DNA of 64,000 bases from Pirellulaceae bacterium (GTDB lineage: Bacteria; Planctomycetota; Planctomycetia; Pirellulales; Pirellulaceae): positions 62,001 through 126,000 of the forward strand of contig JAGYIQ010000011.1 in assembly GCA_018402565.1 (NCBI GenBank). Reading direction: 5' to 3'. Of this stretch, positions 1-9,017 are shown in pieces (within the stretch, counting starts at the first letter, position 1; the number at the start of each line of letters is the position of its first letter). Made by a program: the position numbers and the translations under genes. Under the pieces are notes generated by a model. It worked only from the letters and a program-made list of their open reading frames with translations. It was not told where the DNA came from and searched no databases.

Positions 1-1
1 A

Positions 2-505
2 GCTGCCGCGTTGAATGCGCCCATGGCAGGAGTGGATAACGCCGGCGTTTTATTGCAACCTTGGGACGTACAAGAGCAGCGGCTCGAGACCGACGCCTGG
101 TTCAGCTCTCGTCGACTGACCGACGGTGACTCGGTCGCATCCACGAGTGGCTCGGGGCCGAGCTCAAACGCAGGAGCCGCCGCTCGCTCGGGCCTGTCCA
201 ACGATGGCCTGTCCAACGATGGCCTGTCGAGCGATGGCCTGTCGAGCGATTCGTCTGGTGGATCGTCGGGGTCGAGCACCGCGGCGTCGGATGACCTTGG
301 ACCGCCACCCAGCGGTTGGTCGCCGCCGGTAGCGGTTTTGCCGGACGGTCGTGTGCAGGCGATTCGTTTGTGGTTGCAATTGGATCGGCAATGGCAGTGC
401 CCGATCTTGTGGCGTGGTGCCACCGGTCAATTGGAGATTGGCCCCATCCAGCGAGTCAGGGAGGCCGCGTCCGACTCCGACTCTACAGCCCAGGTCAACC
501 TGTGA
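2..505 (+). CDS. C-terminal part of a GspH-like pseudopilin (5' end outside window)
   Basis: The frame is open to the left edge, so this is a partial gene. The visible part has a Ser/Gly-rich insertion with four near-identical copies of a GLSNDG/GLSSDG hexapeptide. It then ends in a short strand-rich segment (LPDGRVQAIRLWLQL, then WRGATGQLEIG) that resembles the C-terminal beta region of GspH/type IV pseudopilins. The prepilin N-terminus is not in the window. The stop overlaps the next start as GTGA, and the following genes encode GspI-, J- and K-like proteins, so the role as a minor pseudopilin rests mainly on context. The low-complexity insertion is typical of this genome and is shared by all members of the operon. 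The identity as GspH rather than another minor pilin is uncertain. Confidence 0.55.
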   Translation, partial: AAALNAPMAGVDNAGVLLQPWDVQEQRLETDAWFSSRRLTDGDSVASTSGSGPSSNAGAAARSGLSNDGLSNDGLSSDGLSSDSSGGSSGSSTAASDDLGPPPSGWSPPVAVLPDGRVQAIRLWLQLDRQWQCPILWRGATGQLEIGPIQRVREAASDSDSTAQVNL

Positions 506-1071
506 ACCGCCACGGCCTTTCTCTGCTGGAAGTCATTTTGGCCACGGCCATTCTATTGGCGTCGGCGGTTACGTTGGGGCGTCTGGCCTTTATCACCACG
601 CAGCATGCCCAGCGGGCAGAAGACCGAGCGGTGGCACTGGAGATCGCGGAGTTTCAGCTGCAACAATTGTTGCTGGGCCAGTTGCCTGTTCGGTCGGTCG
701 GTCGTGGACCGGTGCTGCCCGAGTCCGCGGCCTTGGGGGCCGATCGCTCGCTGGAGCATCCGTGGGACGATTGGCACTTCGCTCTGCAAGTGGCCGCGAC
801 GGATCTTCCGTCCGTTCAACGCGTGCAAGTCGACGTGTTTCGACTGCGGCCGGGCGCGAGTGACTCGGGGTTGGGGGGGAGCCCAGCGAGTAATGGGATG
901 TTAGGAAACTCCAACGCTTCAGGCGGGGCAGGCGGGGTCGGTCGCCTGGCCGCGGATGCGGGGCCTCGTGGCGGCGATTCACTGGGCAGTCCGGCAGCGG
1001 GAGCGAACGCCAGGGCCGAAGATGTGCTGTTCCAATACTCTGTGGTGCGTCTGTTGCACCTGAGTCGCTGA
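502..1071 (+). CDS. GspI-like prepilin-type protein
   Basis: I chose the GTG at 502 because it overlaps the upstream stop (GTGA) and places a class III prepilin signal right at the N-terminus. That signal is RHG followed by LSLLEVILATAILL, with cleavage after Gly and the conserved Glu at mature position 5, then a hydrophobic helix. The protein is about 189 residues. The N-terminal helix continues into an amphipathic segment (EDRAVALEIAEFQLQQLL), as in pseudopilins of type II secretion systems. The C-terminal half carries a Gly/Ser/Asn-rich insertion before a final strand. A prepilin peptidase would process it, and it would join a periplasmic pseudopilus tip with its GspJ/GspK-like neighbours. 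The assignment to GspI is by order and size; the prepilin nature is clear. Confidence 0.75.
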   Translation: MNRHGLSLLEVILATAILLASAVTLGRLAFITTQHAQRAEDRAVALEIAEFQLQQLLLGQLPVRSVGRGPVLPESAALGADRSLEHPWDDWHFALQVAATDLPSVQRVQVDVFRLRPGASDSGLGGSPASNGMLGNSNASGGAGGVGRLAADAGPRGGDSLGSPAAGANARAEDVLFQYSVVRLLHLSR

Positions 1072-1084
1072 GGAGCTGTCGCCG

Positions 1085-2884
1085 ATGTGGAATCTGTCGC
1101 GCCCGTCACGGTCTCAGCAAACGCGGAGTTCTCATCCTAGCCTCGCTGCGGCAGGCGGTTTCAGTTTGGTCGAAGTCATCATCGTCTCGGTGGTGCTGAC
1201 GGTGCTCCTGGCGACGGTCTGGAGTCTGTTTGTCATGCAACAACGGACGCTGGAACGGGGGCAACGCTTGAGTCGCAACACCCGCGTTGTGCTGGCGTTG
1301 CAGCGTCAAATGCAAGACGACTTCGCGCGGTTGGTGCTGCGGCGGTGGGACTCCGCCGAGCCATCGATGGGGGGCAGTGCCGGTGCAGTCAGCGACACGA
1401 GTCTGGTGGCTGCCTTCGCGCAGGGGTCCCGTTTGACGGCGACGGATGGCGATGTGAACGCGGAGCTGCTACCGGCGGAGTTTCGATTTGCTGGGGGCAG
1501 CGATTGGTTGATCATCGATGTCCGGCGGCCGGCTTATCAATCGGGCGCTTTCGACTCGGTCGGCGCGGACCCACTGGCCGATTCTCTCGATTCTCTCGGA
1601 GGGGCCGGGGCTTCTGCTTCGGGCTCTGCCAGCGCCGGCGGGCAATGGGGAGAGGACGACCCGGATCAATTGCCCCAACGTCCGCCGTCGCCCTTCCAGC
1701 GGATCGCGTACTTGTGGTTGACCGACGATGAGATCGAGGAAGTCGCGGGCTTGCAATTCGGCCACGATACCGACGCGTTGGGAAATCCCTTGGGGAGTGG
1801 CTCAAGCGGTGATTCATCCAGCGGCCCCAATCGCTCGTCCGGTAACGCGGTGAATCCGGCGAGTGGTGCTGGCCGTGCAGGTGAGGCCGACATGGGGCAA
1901 GCGAGCGACCTGCGGAGTGCGGGCGTAGCCGGTTTGGATGGCGCGAGTTCAACCGGCGGCCGACGAACGCTGGTGCGATTGGTCACCGATTGGAGTTGGC
2001 CGCGGGAGGATGACCTGGCGGGTGAGACATGGAATGAGGCGATCAGCGAGGGTGGGACAGACGCGAGCGACGCGATGGACTTTGGGGCTGGCTTGCCCGG
2101 TTCCTCGGGCAGCACGACGCCCCAACGGCGGCAGTGGTTGAGGCGACTGTTGGCGCCCGGTTCCGATGCGTTTCGTGACTTTCACCTGGAGTCCGGCTCG
2201 GCGATCGCCACCGGTACCGCCACTGGGACGGCCACTGGGGCGGCAGCGGGTCCCTGGGCCGATAACGCGGCAATGGACGATCCGTTGGCGGGTAACGCAG
2301 CCGGGGCCCTCGGGTCGAACGGGGCGGCGAGCGAGGGTCAAGCCGACTATCTGTTGCCGGATCGTTGGCAACCTCAGGTCGACTGGTTTCCGGAAGTGGT
2401 GGCGGGCAAGTTTCAGTATTTTGATGGGACGCGTTGGCAAGCGACTTTCACGGAGGGGGAAGATCGCAAGTTGCCGTTGGCGGTGCGTTTCGAATACACC
2501 GTCGACGCTCGCTGGTTCCCGGTGACGGTCAGCGATGCGGTGGACTCAGACGTCTCGGGGGCTGAGGCGCCGGAGGCGTTTTCGCCATTGCCGGCGGAGA
2601 CGTTGGGTGCTGCGGCCGAGGCGTTGGCGTCGTCCGATTCGCTCTTGGCGTTGGATTTGAACGCGCGGCCCGAGTTCCCGCACGTGGTGGTGTTTACGTT
2701 CTCCAGTCAAGCGACGCGGCGCGACCCGAGTGTGGAGTTGGAGGGTGATGCCCAGAGCGTGAATACAGGCGAGGATGCGAATGAGGATCCATTCCAGACG
2801 CTAGGGGTTGGCGCAGGTTCTGAAACGACGGGGACGATACCCGAGTTCGGCTCGAGTTCCCGTTCGCTGCGGGGAGGGTTTTAG
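1085..2884 (+). CDS. GspJ-like prepilin-type protein with large low-complexity insertions
   Basis: The N-terminus contains a prepilin signal, GGFSLVEVIIVSVVLTVLL. Cleavage falls after Gly, mature residue 1 is Phe and Glu is at +5, followed by one transmembrane helix. At 599 residues the protein is about three times the usual GspJ length. The excess consists of Gly/Ser/Ala-rich stretches, including an alternating ATGTATGTATGAA run near residue 375. The C-terminal segment (FEYTVDARWFPVTV, then FPHVVVFTFSS) looks like the folded GspJ-type beta domain. It lies 13 nt after the GspI-like gene and 2 nt before the GspK-like gene, clearly one operon. The expected role is a minor pseudopilin in the tip complex. 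The insertions may be surface-exposed and are not assigned any function. Confidence 0.75.
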   Translation: MWNLSRPSRSQQTRSSHPSLAAAGGFSLVEVIIVSVVLTVLLATVWSLFVMQQRTLERGQRLSRNTRVVLALQRQMQDDFARLVLRRWDSAEPSMGGSAGAVSDTSLVAAFAQGSRLTATDGDVNAELLPAEFRFAGGSDWLIIDVRRPAYQSGAFDSVGADPLADSLDSLGGAGASASGSASAGGQWGEDDPDQLPQRPPSPFQRIAYLWLTDDEIEEVAGLQFGHDTDALGNPLGSGSSGDSSSGPNRSSGNAVNPASGAGRAGEADMGQASDLRSAGVAGLDGASSTGGRRTLVRLVTDWSWPREDDLAGETWNEAISEGGTDASDAMDFGAGLPGSSGSTTPQRRQWLRRLLAPGSDAFRDFHLESGSAIATGTATGTATGAAAGPWADNAAMDDPLAGNAAGALGSNGAASEGQADYLLPDRWQPQVDWFPEVVAGKFQYFDGTRWQATFTEGEDRKLPLAVRFEYTVDARWFPVTVSDAVDSDVSGAEAPEAFSPLPAETLGAAAEALASSDSLLALDLNARPEFPHVVVFTFSSQATRRDPSVELEGDAQSVNTGEDANEDPFQTLGVGAGSETTGTIPEFGSSSRSLRGGF

Positions 2885-2886
2885 GC

Positions 2887-4842
2887 ATGGCTGGAACTCC
2901 TCCTTCTATCCGCGTTCCACATCGAGGTGGCATCGCCTTGTTGGCAGTGGTTGTCGTGGTGGCCTTGATGGCGACGGCCGCTTTGACGTTTGCCTTATTG
3001 ATGCAACAAAACAATCAAACCGCGCGGGACTACGCCGACCAGCAGCAAGGTCAGTGGGCAGTTGATGCGGCGCTGGCCCAGATGTTGGGCTTGGCGTCGC
3101 TGCCTGCCGAGCAACGCCAACAGATGGCTGCTGCGGGCAGCGCGATGTTCGTGCAGTCCTTGGCGTTGGAGGCGCCCGCCAGTGACGCGGGGGGGGTGGC
3201 CGATTCGAGCCTGGGTGGCGGTGCGGGCGCAAGTGGCGATTGGACGACGGGGGCCATGGGGGCCGCGGATTCTGAAATGACGGTCGATTGGGAGACTGCC
3301 CTGACCGACAACTCGATTGTGTTTGATCCCACGCAGCCGGGCTTTGCGATTTTCGATTGGCGGACAGCGGGTCAGGTGCGAGCCGGAGCCGCGGGGCGCG
3401 GCGGGAGCGGCCTGTCTGGGGGTATGTCAGGCGGGTTCGGTGGATCGGGTGGCCTCGGTGGTGGCCTGAGTGGCGGCCTCAGTGGTGGCTTGGGAACGGG
3501 GGACAGCGCCGAGTTGGAATTGGAGTGGGGTTGGACGAACGAGTCCAGTAAATTGCATTTGGCCAAGCTCATGGAGTGGGAGGCGGCGGGGACTGCGGCC
3601 AGTCCGATCTTGCAGCAGTGGTGCGGTTTGAATCCACAGCAAGCGGATCGTTTGTTAGATTGGTTGGACGGGGACGGCTCAACGCGAGCGTTTGGAGCGG
3701 AGGCCAGTGACTATGAGCAGTTGGGCTTGAGGTACTCGCCGTTGAATCGAGTGCCCACGTCCTTGGAGTTGCTCTTGTTGGTGCCGGGTTTTTCTCCACA
3801 ACAAGTATTTGGCAGAAATCAGGCGACATCGATTCGCATTGTAAGTGGGGACGGCGAGGATGGTGCATTGGACAGCGACGCGTCGGGCTTGGCCCAGTTC
3901 GGTCGATCGCAAGCGGCCCAGATCGAACGTGACCTGCAACCCGAGGGCGCGGAGTTGGACGCCGCGGATCGGGCGACGATTTTGGCGTTGGGATTGACTA
4001 GTCGCTTGACGGTCAGTTCTCGGCAGCGGCACGTCAATCGTCGCGGCCAACCGCAGTTGCCGGTGAATCACAGCAATCTGCAGGCCTTGTTCGCCGCCGT
4101 CAGTGCGCGGTTGGAGCCAGGCATTGCGACCTATCTGTGTTTGGCGCGGCAGTATGGCGTGCAGCCGGGCAGCGTGACGTCGTTCGGCAGTGGTCGGGCG
4201 GCCTTGGAACTAGATGGCGTCGAGTTGGACTTCAGTCTGGCGGCCACCGCGAACTTGGCGTCCTTGGTCACGCTGGTGGACTCGCATGTGGCGATTCCTC
4301 GAGGGGGAGATGAGGGTGTGTGGATCGTCAACTCGCCGTTGCAGGCCGCCACGTTGCAAGGGGAATTCGCGGCGCAAGTTGCGGCCATGTTTGAGGAGTT
4401 GACCGTTGCCAACGAGGCATTCTCGGTGGGTAAGATTCACTGGCGGTTGGCGGACCCGGCCTTGATCGCGTTGATTCCGGGATTGAACCCGCAGACTCGC
4501 GAGTTGTTGTTGATGGCCGATCAGGACGAGGCGGCAACGGCGGAGGAGACGCCGGCGGGGACCGGATTGGCTCAGCGGTTGGCCGTCTGGTATCAAGCGG
4601 GGCGTTTGACTCCCAGTCAGTGGCAGGTGTTGGAACGCGAATTGACGGATGGGGGCGATGTATTTTCGGCGTATGTGTTCGGTCATGCGGGGGATTATCG
4701 AGCGATTCGTTGGGCGCATGTGAGCGTTGATGCTTCCGAAAAACCGCCGCGGCAATTAGACTACAGGGAGCTGTTGCCCCCACCTCCCACCCTACAAGCC
4801 CTCTTGGCTAAGCTGAATGAAAATGTTTTGGCAAACCCGTAA
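2887..4842 (+). CDS. GspK-like general secretion pathway protein
   Basis: The protein is 651 residues. The N-terminus is a hydrophobic prepilin-like helix (HRGGIALLAVVVVVALMATA) followed by the ARDYADQQQGQWAVDAA segment typical of GspK helix 1. GspK normally lacks the +5 Glu, and so does this one. Around residue 256 it has ADRLLDWLDGDG, then FGAE and a tyrosine, then a PTSLELLLLVPGF stretch. This matches the helix-hairpin-helix-like T2SSK domain signature (DWID.D plus EL..V.G). A Gly-rich run near residues 165-210 has a tandem GGLSGGLSGG pattern. It should cap the pseudopilus together with the GspI/J-like proteins. The next gene starts 26 nt inside its 3' end, which indicates translational coupling. 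Confidence 0.8.
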   Translation: MAGTPPSIRVPHRGGIALLAVVVVVALMATAALTFALLMQQNNQTARDYADQQQGQWAVDAALAQMLGLASLPAEQRQQMAAAGSAMFVQSLALEAPASDAGGVADSSLGGGAGASGDWTTGAMGAADSEMTVDWETALTDNSIVFDPTQPGFAIFDWRTAGQVRAGAAGRGGSGLSGGMSGGFGGSGGLGGGLSGGLSGGLGTGDSAELELEWGWTNESSKLHLAKLMEWEAAGTAASPILQQWCGLNPQQADRLLDWLDGDGSTRAFGAEASDYEQLGLRYSPLNRVPTSLELLLLVPGFSPQQVFGRNQATSIRIVSGDGEDGALDSDASGLAQFGRSQAAQIERDLQPEGAELDAADRATILALGLTSRLTVSSRQRHVNRRGQPQLPVNHSNLQALFAAVSARLEPGIATYLCLARQYGVQPGSVTSFGSGRAALELDGVELDFSLAATANLASLVTLVDSHVAIPRGGDEGVWIVNSPLQAATLQGEFAAQVAAMFEELTVANEAFSVGKIHWRLADPALIALIPGLNPQTRELLLMADQDEAATAEETPAGTGLAQRLAVWYQAGRLTPSQWQVLERELTDGGDVFSAYVFGHAGDYRAIRWAHVSVDASEKPPRQLDYRELLPPPPTLQALLAKLNENVLANP

Positions 4843-6343
4843 AACGCACGTGGCCTACCGGCAACAAGCACTAAAGCCCGCCTCGGTGCTGGCGGTCCAG
4901 CAGGCCGACGACGGCATCGAGTACGTGCTGGCGCGGCCTCAGGGGGACCGCTGGCAGGTGGAGGAGATCGGCTTCTGGGAGGCCGCTCCGGAGTTGGTGA
5001 CGCCATTGGATATTTGGCAAAACTTCTTCGAACGGGGGCTGGGGGAGTTGCTTGAAGCCAACCCCGCGATCCAAGGTCGTCGCCTGTTGTTGGGGGTTCG
5101 TCGGCCGGTGATCGAGTTCTGCCGGTTGGAGGTGGTCGATGTGGCGGGGATTGATCGCTCGGAGCAGATCCACAATCAATTGGCGGTGCAGGAGCGGTTG
5201 GACAGCGAGGAGTGGGTGATCGATTACGCCTGCATGGCGGCGGACGATGCCGGGCTGCGGCAGGTGTTTGCCGCCAGCCTGCCGCGGGACGTCTGGGAGC
5301 GTTGGCAAGGCCTGCTGCAAGCCAGTAAATGTCGTGCGGCGACGGTGGTTCCGCGAGCTTGGGCGGTCTTGGCATTCGTCCGCCAGCAAATCGCCTTGGA
5401 AACGGCCCCCACGTTGCTGGTGGCCGTCTACCGACGACAGGCCGATCTGATGGTCCTCAGCGGCGGCAGTCCCGTGTTTGTGCGTTCGCTGAATCTGCAG
5501 CAACCCGAGGACCCGGCGGCCGTGAGCCAACAGTTGTTGAGCGAGATTCGTTTGACGGCGGGTACGATCGATCTGCCGGGCGAGGACCAAGCGGTGACGC
5601 ATGCGTTGTTGGTCGGGGATGCGGAGTTTACCGCGGCGTTGGCCACCGATTTGACCGACAGTTTGGACATGGCCACGCGGACGCTCGACTTGTCGAATCT
5701 CAGCGGCTTCCGTTTCCCGTCTGAGGAGAGCCCGGCGGCCGATGTGGTTCCCCTGTTGGGTTTGCTCGTGCATTCGACCCAGGCCCCCGATCTGGAGACC
5801 ATCGATCTGATGAATCCTAAACAGATTTTTCGTCCCGCCAGTCCCTGGAAACGCCTGGGCTGGATCGCCGCCTTGTTGTTGGCCGTCTTGGGTTACTTCG
5901 CCTTCGATCTGTGGCAGACTTACGCCGCGACTCAAGCCGATCTGCAAACCCAGGCCGACGAGTTGAAACAAGCTCGGGCCACCTTGGAGCGGACCCTGCC
6001 CCGGGCTCGAGTGTCGGACTACTTGCAACGCTGGGAGTCCGAACAGGTGGATTGGTTGCGACAATTGGCTGAGATCACCGAGCGGCTGCCCTCGGGCGAT
6101 GACGTGGTTGTCCGGCAGTACGACGCCAAGCGGACAGCCAATGGCGCCGACATTTCCTTACAATTCCAAGCGCGAAGTCTGGAGGCGATCGCCGCGATCG
6201 ATCGAGCCATCAGCGAGAGTGGGTGGCAGCCCCAGTTTCGCCGTGTGGTGGAGACACAGGATCCCGCCTTCCCCTTCCGCTTGGAAGCCACCATTCCGTA
6301 TACCCAACCGCTTGTCGCGTCGGAGGAGTCCACGGACGAGTGA
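4817..6343 (+). CDS. GspL/PilM-like inner-membrane assembly protein
   Basis: The protein is 508 residues. Residues 1 to about 330 resemble the actin-like fold of PilM/GspL cytoplasmic domains, with a Pro-rich ILAVQQ-like start, alternating strands and helices, and a conserved-looking LLVAVYRRQADLMVLSGG strand pair. A single membrane helix (WIAALLLAVLGYFAFDLW, about 349-366) is followed by a coiled-coil-like segment and a ferredoxin-like periplasmic part. This is the order seen in GspL or in a PilM-PilN fusion. The start overlaps the GspK-like gene by 26 nt. The role inferred is the inner-membrane platform that links a cytoplasmic ATPase to the pseudopilus. No ATPase, platform protein or secretin gene lies in the window, so the rest of the machine must be encoded elsewhere or upstream. 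Confidence 0.65.
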   Translation: MKMFWQTRKTHVAYRQQALKPASVLAVQQADDGIEYVLARPQGDRWQVEEIGFWEAAPELVTPLDIWQNFFERGLGELLEANPAIQGRRLLLGVRRPVIEFCRLEVVDVAGIDRSEQIHNQLAVQERLDSEEWVIDYACMAADDAGLRQVFAASLPRDVWERWQGLLQASKCRAATVVPRAWAVLAFVRQQIALETAPTLLVAVYRRQADLMVLSGGSPVFVRSLNLQQPEDPAAVSQQLLSEIRLTAGTIDLPGEDQAVTHALLVGDAEFTAALATDLTDSLDMATRTLDLSNLSGFRFPSEESPAADVVPLLGLLVHSTQAPDLETIDLMNPKQIFRPASPWKRLGWIAALLLAVLGYFAFDLWQTYAATQADLQTQADELKQARATLERTLPRARVSDYLQRWESEQVDWLRQLAEITERLPSGDDVVVRQYDAKRTANGADISLQFQARSLEAIAAIDRAISESGWQPQFRRVVETQDPAFPFRLEATIPYTQPLVASEESTDE

Positions 6344-6365
6344 TCCGCTGGACCCCGAGCCGCCG

Positions 6366-6505
6366 AGTGCTTTGTCACAGCCAAAACTTGGGGTGTGGCA
6401 AAGGGGTCAGGCGTCAATTGTGCGCAGCACCCGCTGGGCCGTTCCGGCAATTGACGCCTGACCCTTTGCCACACCAATCCCAAAATTAAATTGTGACAAA
6501 GCACT
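6366..6505. mobile_element. 140-bp palindromic MITE, copy 1
   Basis: The element begins AGTGCTTTGTCACA and ends TGTGACAAAGCACT, a perfect 14-bp terminal inverted repeat. Inside is a second long imperfect palindrome built on GGGGTCAGGCGTCAATTG and its complement around a short GC-rich centre. The reverse complement of this copy is nearly identical to the copy at 32113-32253, so the unit inserts in either orientation. It has no coding capacity and no transposase is present in the window. It sits between two genes of the pseudopilin operon and could attenuate transcription by forming a long hairpin. Confidence 0.85.
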
Positions 6506-6579
6506 AGTCGCTCGGAGGAATGCCACGCGTGTGACAGTGACCGCCACCCACTTACCTTCGGGCAACAGGAACTTCCTTC

Positions 6580-7647
6580 ATGGACCGTCAGAAACTTTTG
6601 CTGATTTTGTTGGCTGTTGTGGCCGTGGGTATCGGTGGCGATTGGGCCTATCGAACGTGGGTGGAAGAGCCCTTTGCCAAACAGGAAGTCGAACAGACGA
6701 AGTTGGAGAAAGCCCAGTCGGATGTGCACGATCGCACGATCCGCGCGAAGACCTTGGTGCGAGACTTGTCCGAGTTCGAGGAGCGCAGCTTGCCCGCCAA
6801 CCCGACCATTGCTCGACAAGCTTATCAGGCTTGGTGGTGGGAATTGGTCAAGCGGCACGACATCGCCTCCCCCACGGTGGATGTGAGTCAGCCGCGGCCG
6901 CGATCGTTGACCAAGTCCAGCAAAAAGGACGCCCAGGCGGACATGCACGAATTGGTTGTAACGGTCCGCGGTGTGGCGGCGCTGCCGGTGGTGGTTGACC
7001 TGTTGGCGGAATTTCATGGGACGAAGTTTTTGCATCGGATCGACAGCTTGAGTATGACGCCACTGAATCAGGGGCGCAACCTGAGCTTCTCGTTGAACAT
7101 CGTGGCATTGGCACTGCGTACCGCTACTGAGGAGACCAAGTTGCCAGGGCAGACGACGGGCGGCGTGATTTTGGTGCAAGACTCAAATGACGGAGACGCG
7201 GCGACGAGCGATGATGTTTCGGCAGACCCCAGCGAAACGGGACCGCGGGGGATCGCTACCAGCACGCCAAACCCGGTCGTATTGGCCCCGACCCCGGAGG
7301 CTGAAAACACCACGGACCAGACGACAGTCGAACGTCCGTGGCAAGATATCGTCAAACGCAACATGTTCGCGGCGGGCGGAGGCATGACGGTGGCCAAGTC
7401 GATCAAGTTGTCCGCCATCACCGAGGACGCCAAGGGCTTGAAGCAGGCCTGGTTCCGCCAAGTCGGTGCGGGGGCCACCCAAATTGTGGATCAGGGCAAG
7501 AACTTTTCACAAGGCCCGCTGCTGGCCAAGGTGATCGAGTTGGATGATGAGCACGCCATTTTGCTGATCGACGGCGATCGGGTCCGCGTGCAAATCGGCC
7601 AGGTCCTGGCGGATGGCATGGCCTTGGTGCAGAGCGAACCTCGCTAG
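6580..7647 (+). CDS. GspM/PilO-like protein with a GspC/PilP-like C-terminal domain
   Basis: The protein is 355 residues, with one N-terminal membrane helix (KLLLILLAVVAVGIGG) and then a coiled-coil stretch (KQEVEQTKLEKAQSDV). A ferredoxin-like region to about residue 190 gives the arrangement of GspM/PilO. After a Thr/Asp-rich linker comes a C-terminal part beginning near WQDIVKRNMFAAGG. The RN-F motif, an AWFRQV strand, a KNFSQGPLLAKVIELD strand and a final VRVQIGQVL recall the homology region of GspC/PilP. I did not recognise a family with certainty. Its position after the GspL-like gene supports a secretion-platform role. The 236-bp gap upstream is filled by the MITE. A Shine-Dalgarno-like AGGAA lies about 8 nt before the ATG. 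Confidence 0.55.
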   Translation: MDRQKLLLILLAVVAVGIGGDWAYRTWVEEPFAKQEVEQTKLEKAQSDVHDRTIRAKTLVRDLSEFEERSLPANPTIARQAYQAWWWELVKRHDIASPTVDVSQPRPRSLTKSSKKDAQADMHELVVTVRGVAALPVVVDLLAEFHGTKFLHRIDSLSMTPLNQGRNLSFSLNIVALALRTATEETKLPGQTTGGVILVQDSNDGDAATSDDVSADPSETGPRGIATSTPNPVVLAPTPEAENTTDQTTVERPWQDIVKRNMFAAGGGMTVAKSIKLSAITEDAKGLKQAWFRQVGAGATQIVDQGKNFSQGPLLAKVIELDDEHAILLIDGDRVRVQIGQVLADGMALVQSEPR

Positions 7648-7697
7648 CGACCCGTTACCGATGCGTTCGAACGCCGCCGCGCGAGCAAGATCGCGCC

Positions 7698-8372
7698 TTA
7701 GGTGCGAGGGCTGTTGGTGACCCACTTGCCGCAGCCTTGCAGGTAGTCCACGACATGTTGCGCCAGGACTTCGACGGGGGCGTCCGCCGTACGCAGGGTG
7801 ATCTCAGGGTGCAAGGGTGGTTCGTAGGGCGAGTCCACACCGGTGAAGTTTTTGAGTTGCCCTTGGCGGACTTTTTCGTAGAGACCTTTGGGGTCGCGTT
7901 GTTGGCAGACCTCCAAGGGCGTATCGACGAAGACCTCGATAAAGTCGCCGGGCCCGCCAGCGGCTTCCACTTGTTGCCGCACCCGATCGCGATCTTGGCG
8001 AAAAGGGCTGATAAATGCCGTGACGGTGATCATCCCCGCGCTGCAGAACAACTCGGCGACGGCCCCGATACGGCGAATGTTTTCCTGCCGATCCAGATCG
8101 CCAAACCCCAGGCCAAACCGCCGAGCAAAGTCTTCGCCGTAGTCGGGCAGGAGCCGCTCGTAGCTGGGGTTGAGCCCCATGCGGACGTTGTCCCCATCCA
8201 GCACAAAGCTGGGGATGCCTGCTTGGCTGAGTCGTTGATCGACTGCGTTGGCGACGGTACTTTTGCCGCTGCCGCTCAGGCCGGTAAACCACAATACTGC
8301 GCCGCGGGGTCGTTGTACGGTGGGTGGGTGCCAGGTGACCAACGTGGGATCGGGTTGTGGTTCAGCGCTCAT
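7698..8372 (-). CDS. cysC: Adenylyl-sulfate kinase
   Basis: This 224-residue enzyme phosphorylates adenylyl sulfate (APS) to PAPS with ATP, in sulfate activation. The P-loop GLSGSGKST is at 31-39, the substrate loop DGDNVR at 59-64, FISPFR at 120-125, and PKGLYEK with FTGVDSPYEPP follows at 161-186. All are hallmarks of CysC and none is missing. The ATG has a good Shine-Dalgarno (GGAGGGG) 8 nt upstream and overlaps the 3' end of the methyltransferase gene by 11 nt, so the three minus-strand genes form one transcription unit. A second sulfate-assimilation gene, cysH, lies 12 kb away on the same strand. No CysD/CysN sulfurylase is in the window. The assignment is secure. Confidence 0.95.
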   Translation of the reverse strand: MSAEPQPDPTLVTWHPPTVQRPRGAVLWFTGLSGSGKSTVANAVDQRLSQAGIPSFVLDGDNVRMGLNPSYERLLPDYGEDFARRFGLGFGDLDRQENIRRIGAVAELFCSAGMITVTAFISPFRQDRDRVRQQVEAAGGPGDFIEVFVDTPLEVCQQRDPKGLYEKVRQGQLKNFTGVDSPYEPPLHPEITLRTADAPVEVLAQHVVDYLQGCGKWVTNSPRT

Positions 8373-9015
8373 CGTTGGACCCCTCCCGCCTCGCGTCGGA
8401 TGGCAGGCCTTTGTTGTTTGCTGATATTTTTTCTAGGTGACAGGCCCATTCGTGCAATCCCAAAGGATGATCGATGCGGGCTATCACGGCGTGCCACAAC
8501 CAGCGATTGGCGGGGAACAACTTCCGCATCTCGATCAACGGGCAGGCGAACGGCGGCCCCTGCGGGCTGGTTGTCTGCATGAACAGGGCAAACAGCCCAC
8601 CGCCTGGCCGGAGCCACTCGAACAGCTGTTGTGCGTAGGCCGACCAGAGGCTCGGGTGCAGCGCGCAGAGGCAGGTCTGTTCGTAGATGGCATCCACGGG
8701 TGTTGCCAAGTTAAACTGCAAAACATCTGCCTGCACCAATTCTGCCACCAGCCCCTCGGTTTGCAACAAGGCTGACGTCTCTTGGATGGCGGCGGTGGCG
8801 AAGTCCACGGCGGTGACCTCCAGACCCGCGCGGGCCAAGGCGGCGACCTCGTGGCCGCGTCCACAGCCCGGCACCAGCACCCGTCGCCAGCCAGCCGATC
8901 GAGCCCGTTCGAGGAACCCGTCCAACGCGGGACTGGGGGTGCCCCGATCCCAGCCGGTTGTGCCTTGGTCGTAGCGTTGCTGCCAGTACTGGGCGGGCAG
9001 GGCTTGGTCGAGCAT
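8362..9015 (-). CDS. TPMT-like SAM-dependent methyltransferase
   Basis: With the ATG at 9015 the protein is 217 residues and begins MLDQALPAQYWQQRY. I preferred this start because a GGAATGG lies upstream at reasonable spacing; the ATG at 9024, which overlaps the preceding stop, is the alternative. Motif I is VLVPGCGRGHEVAALA, followed by the acidic motif II strand VTAVDFA, then ADVLQF and a CLCALHP segment. This is the pattern of the thiopurine S-methyltransferase/halide methyltransferase group. The start region (YWQQRYDQGTTGWDRG) is the conserved N-terminal W/GWD element of that group. The substrate cannot be told from sequence; thiol, halide or metalloid acceptors are all known in the family. 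It lies between a GNAT gene and cysC with tight spacing. Confidence 0.8.
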   Translation of the reverse strand: MLDQALPAQYWQQRYDQGTTGWDRGTPSPALDGFLERARSAGWRRVLVPGCGRGHEVAALARAGLEVTAVDFATAAIQETSALLQTEGLVAELVQADVLQFNLATPVDAIYEQTCLCALHPSLWSAYAQQLFEWLRPGGGLFALFMQTTSPQGPPFACPLIEMRKLFPANRWLWHAVIARIDHPLGLHEWACHLEKISANNKGLPSDARREGSNDER

Positions 9016-9017
9016 GT

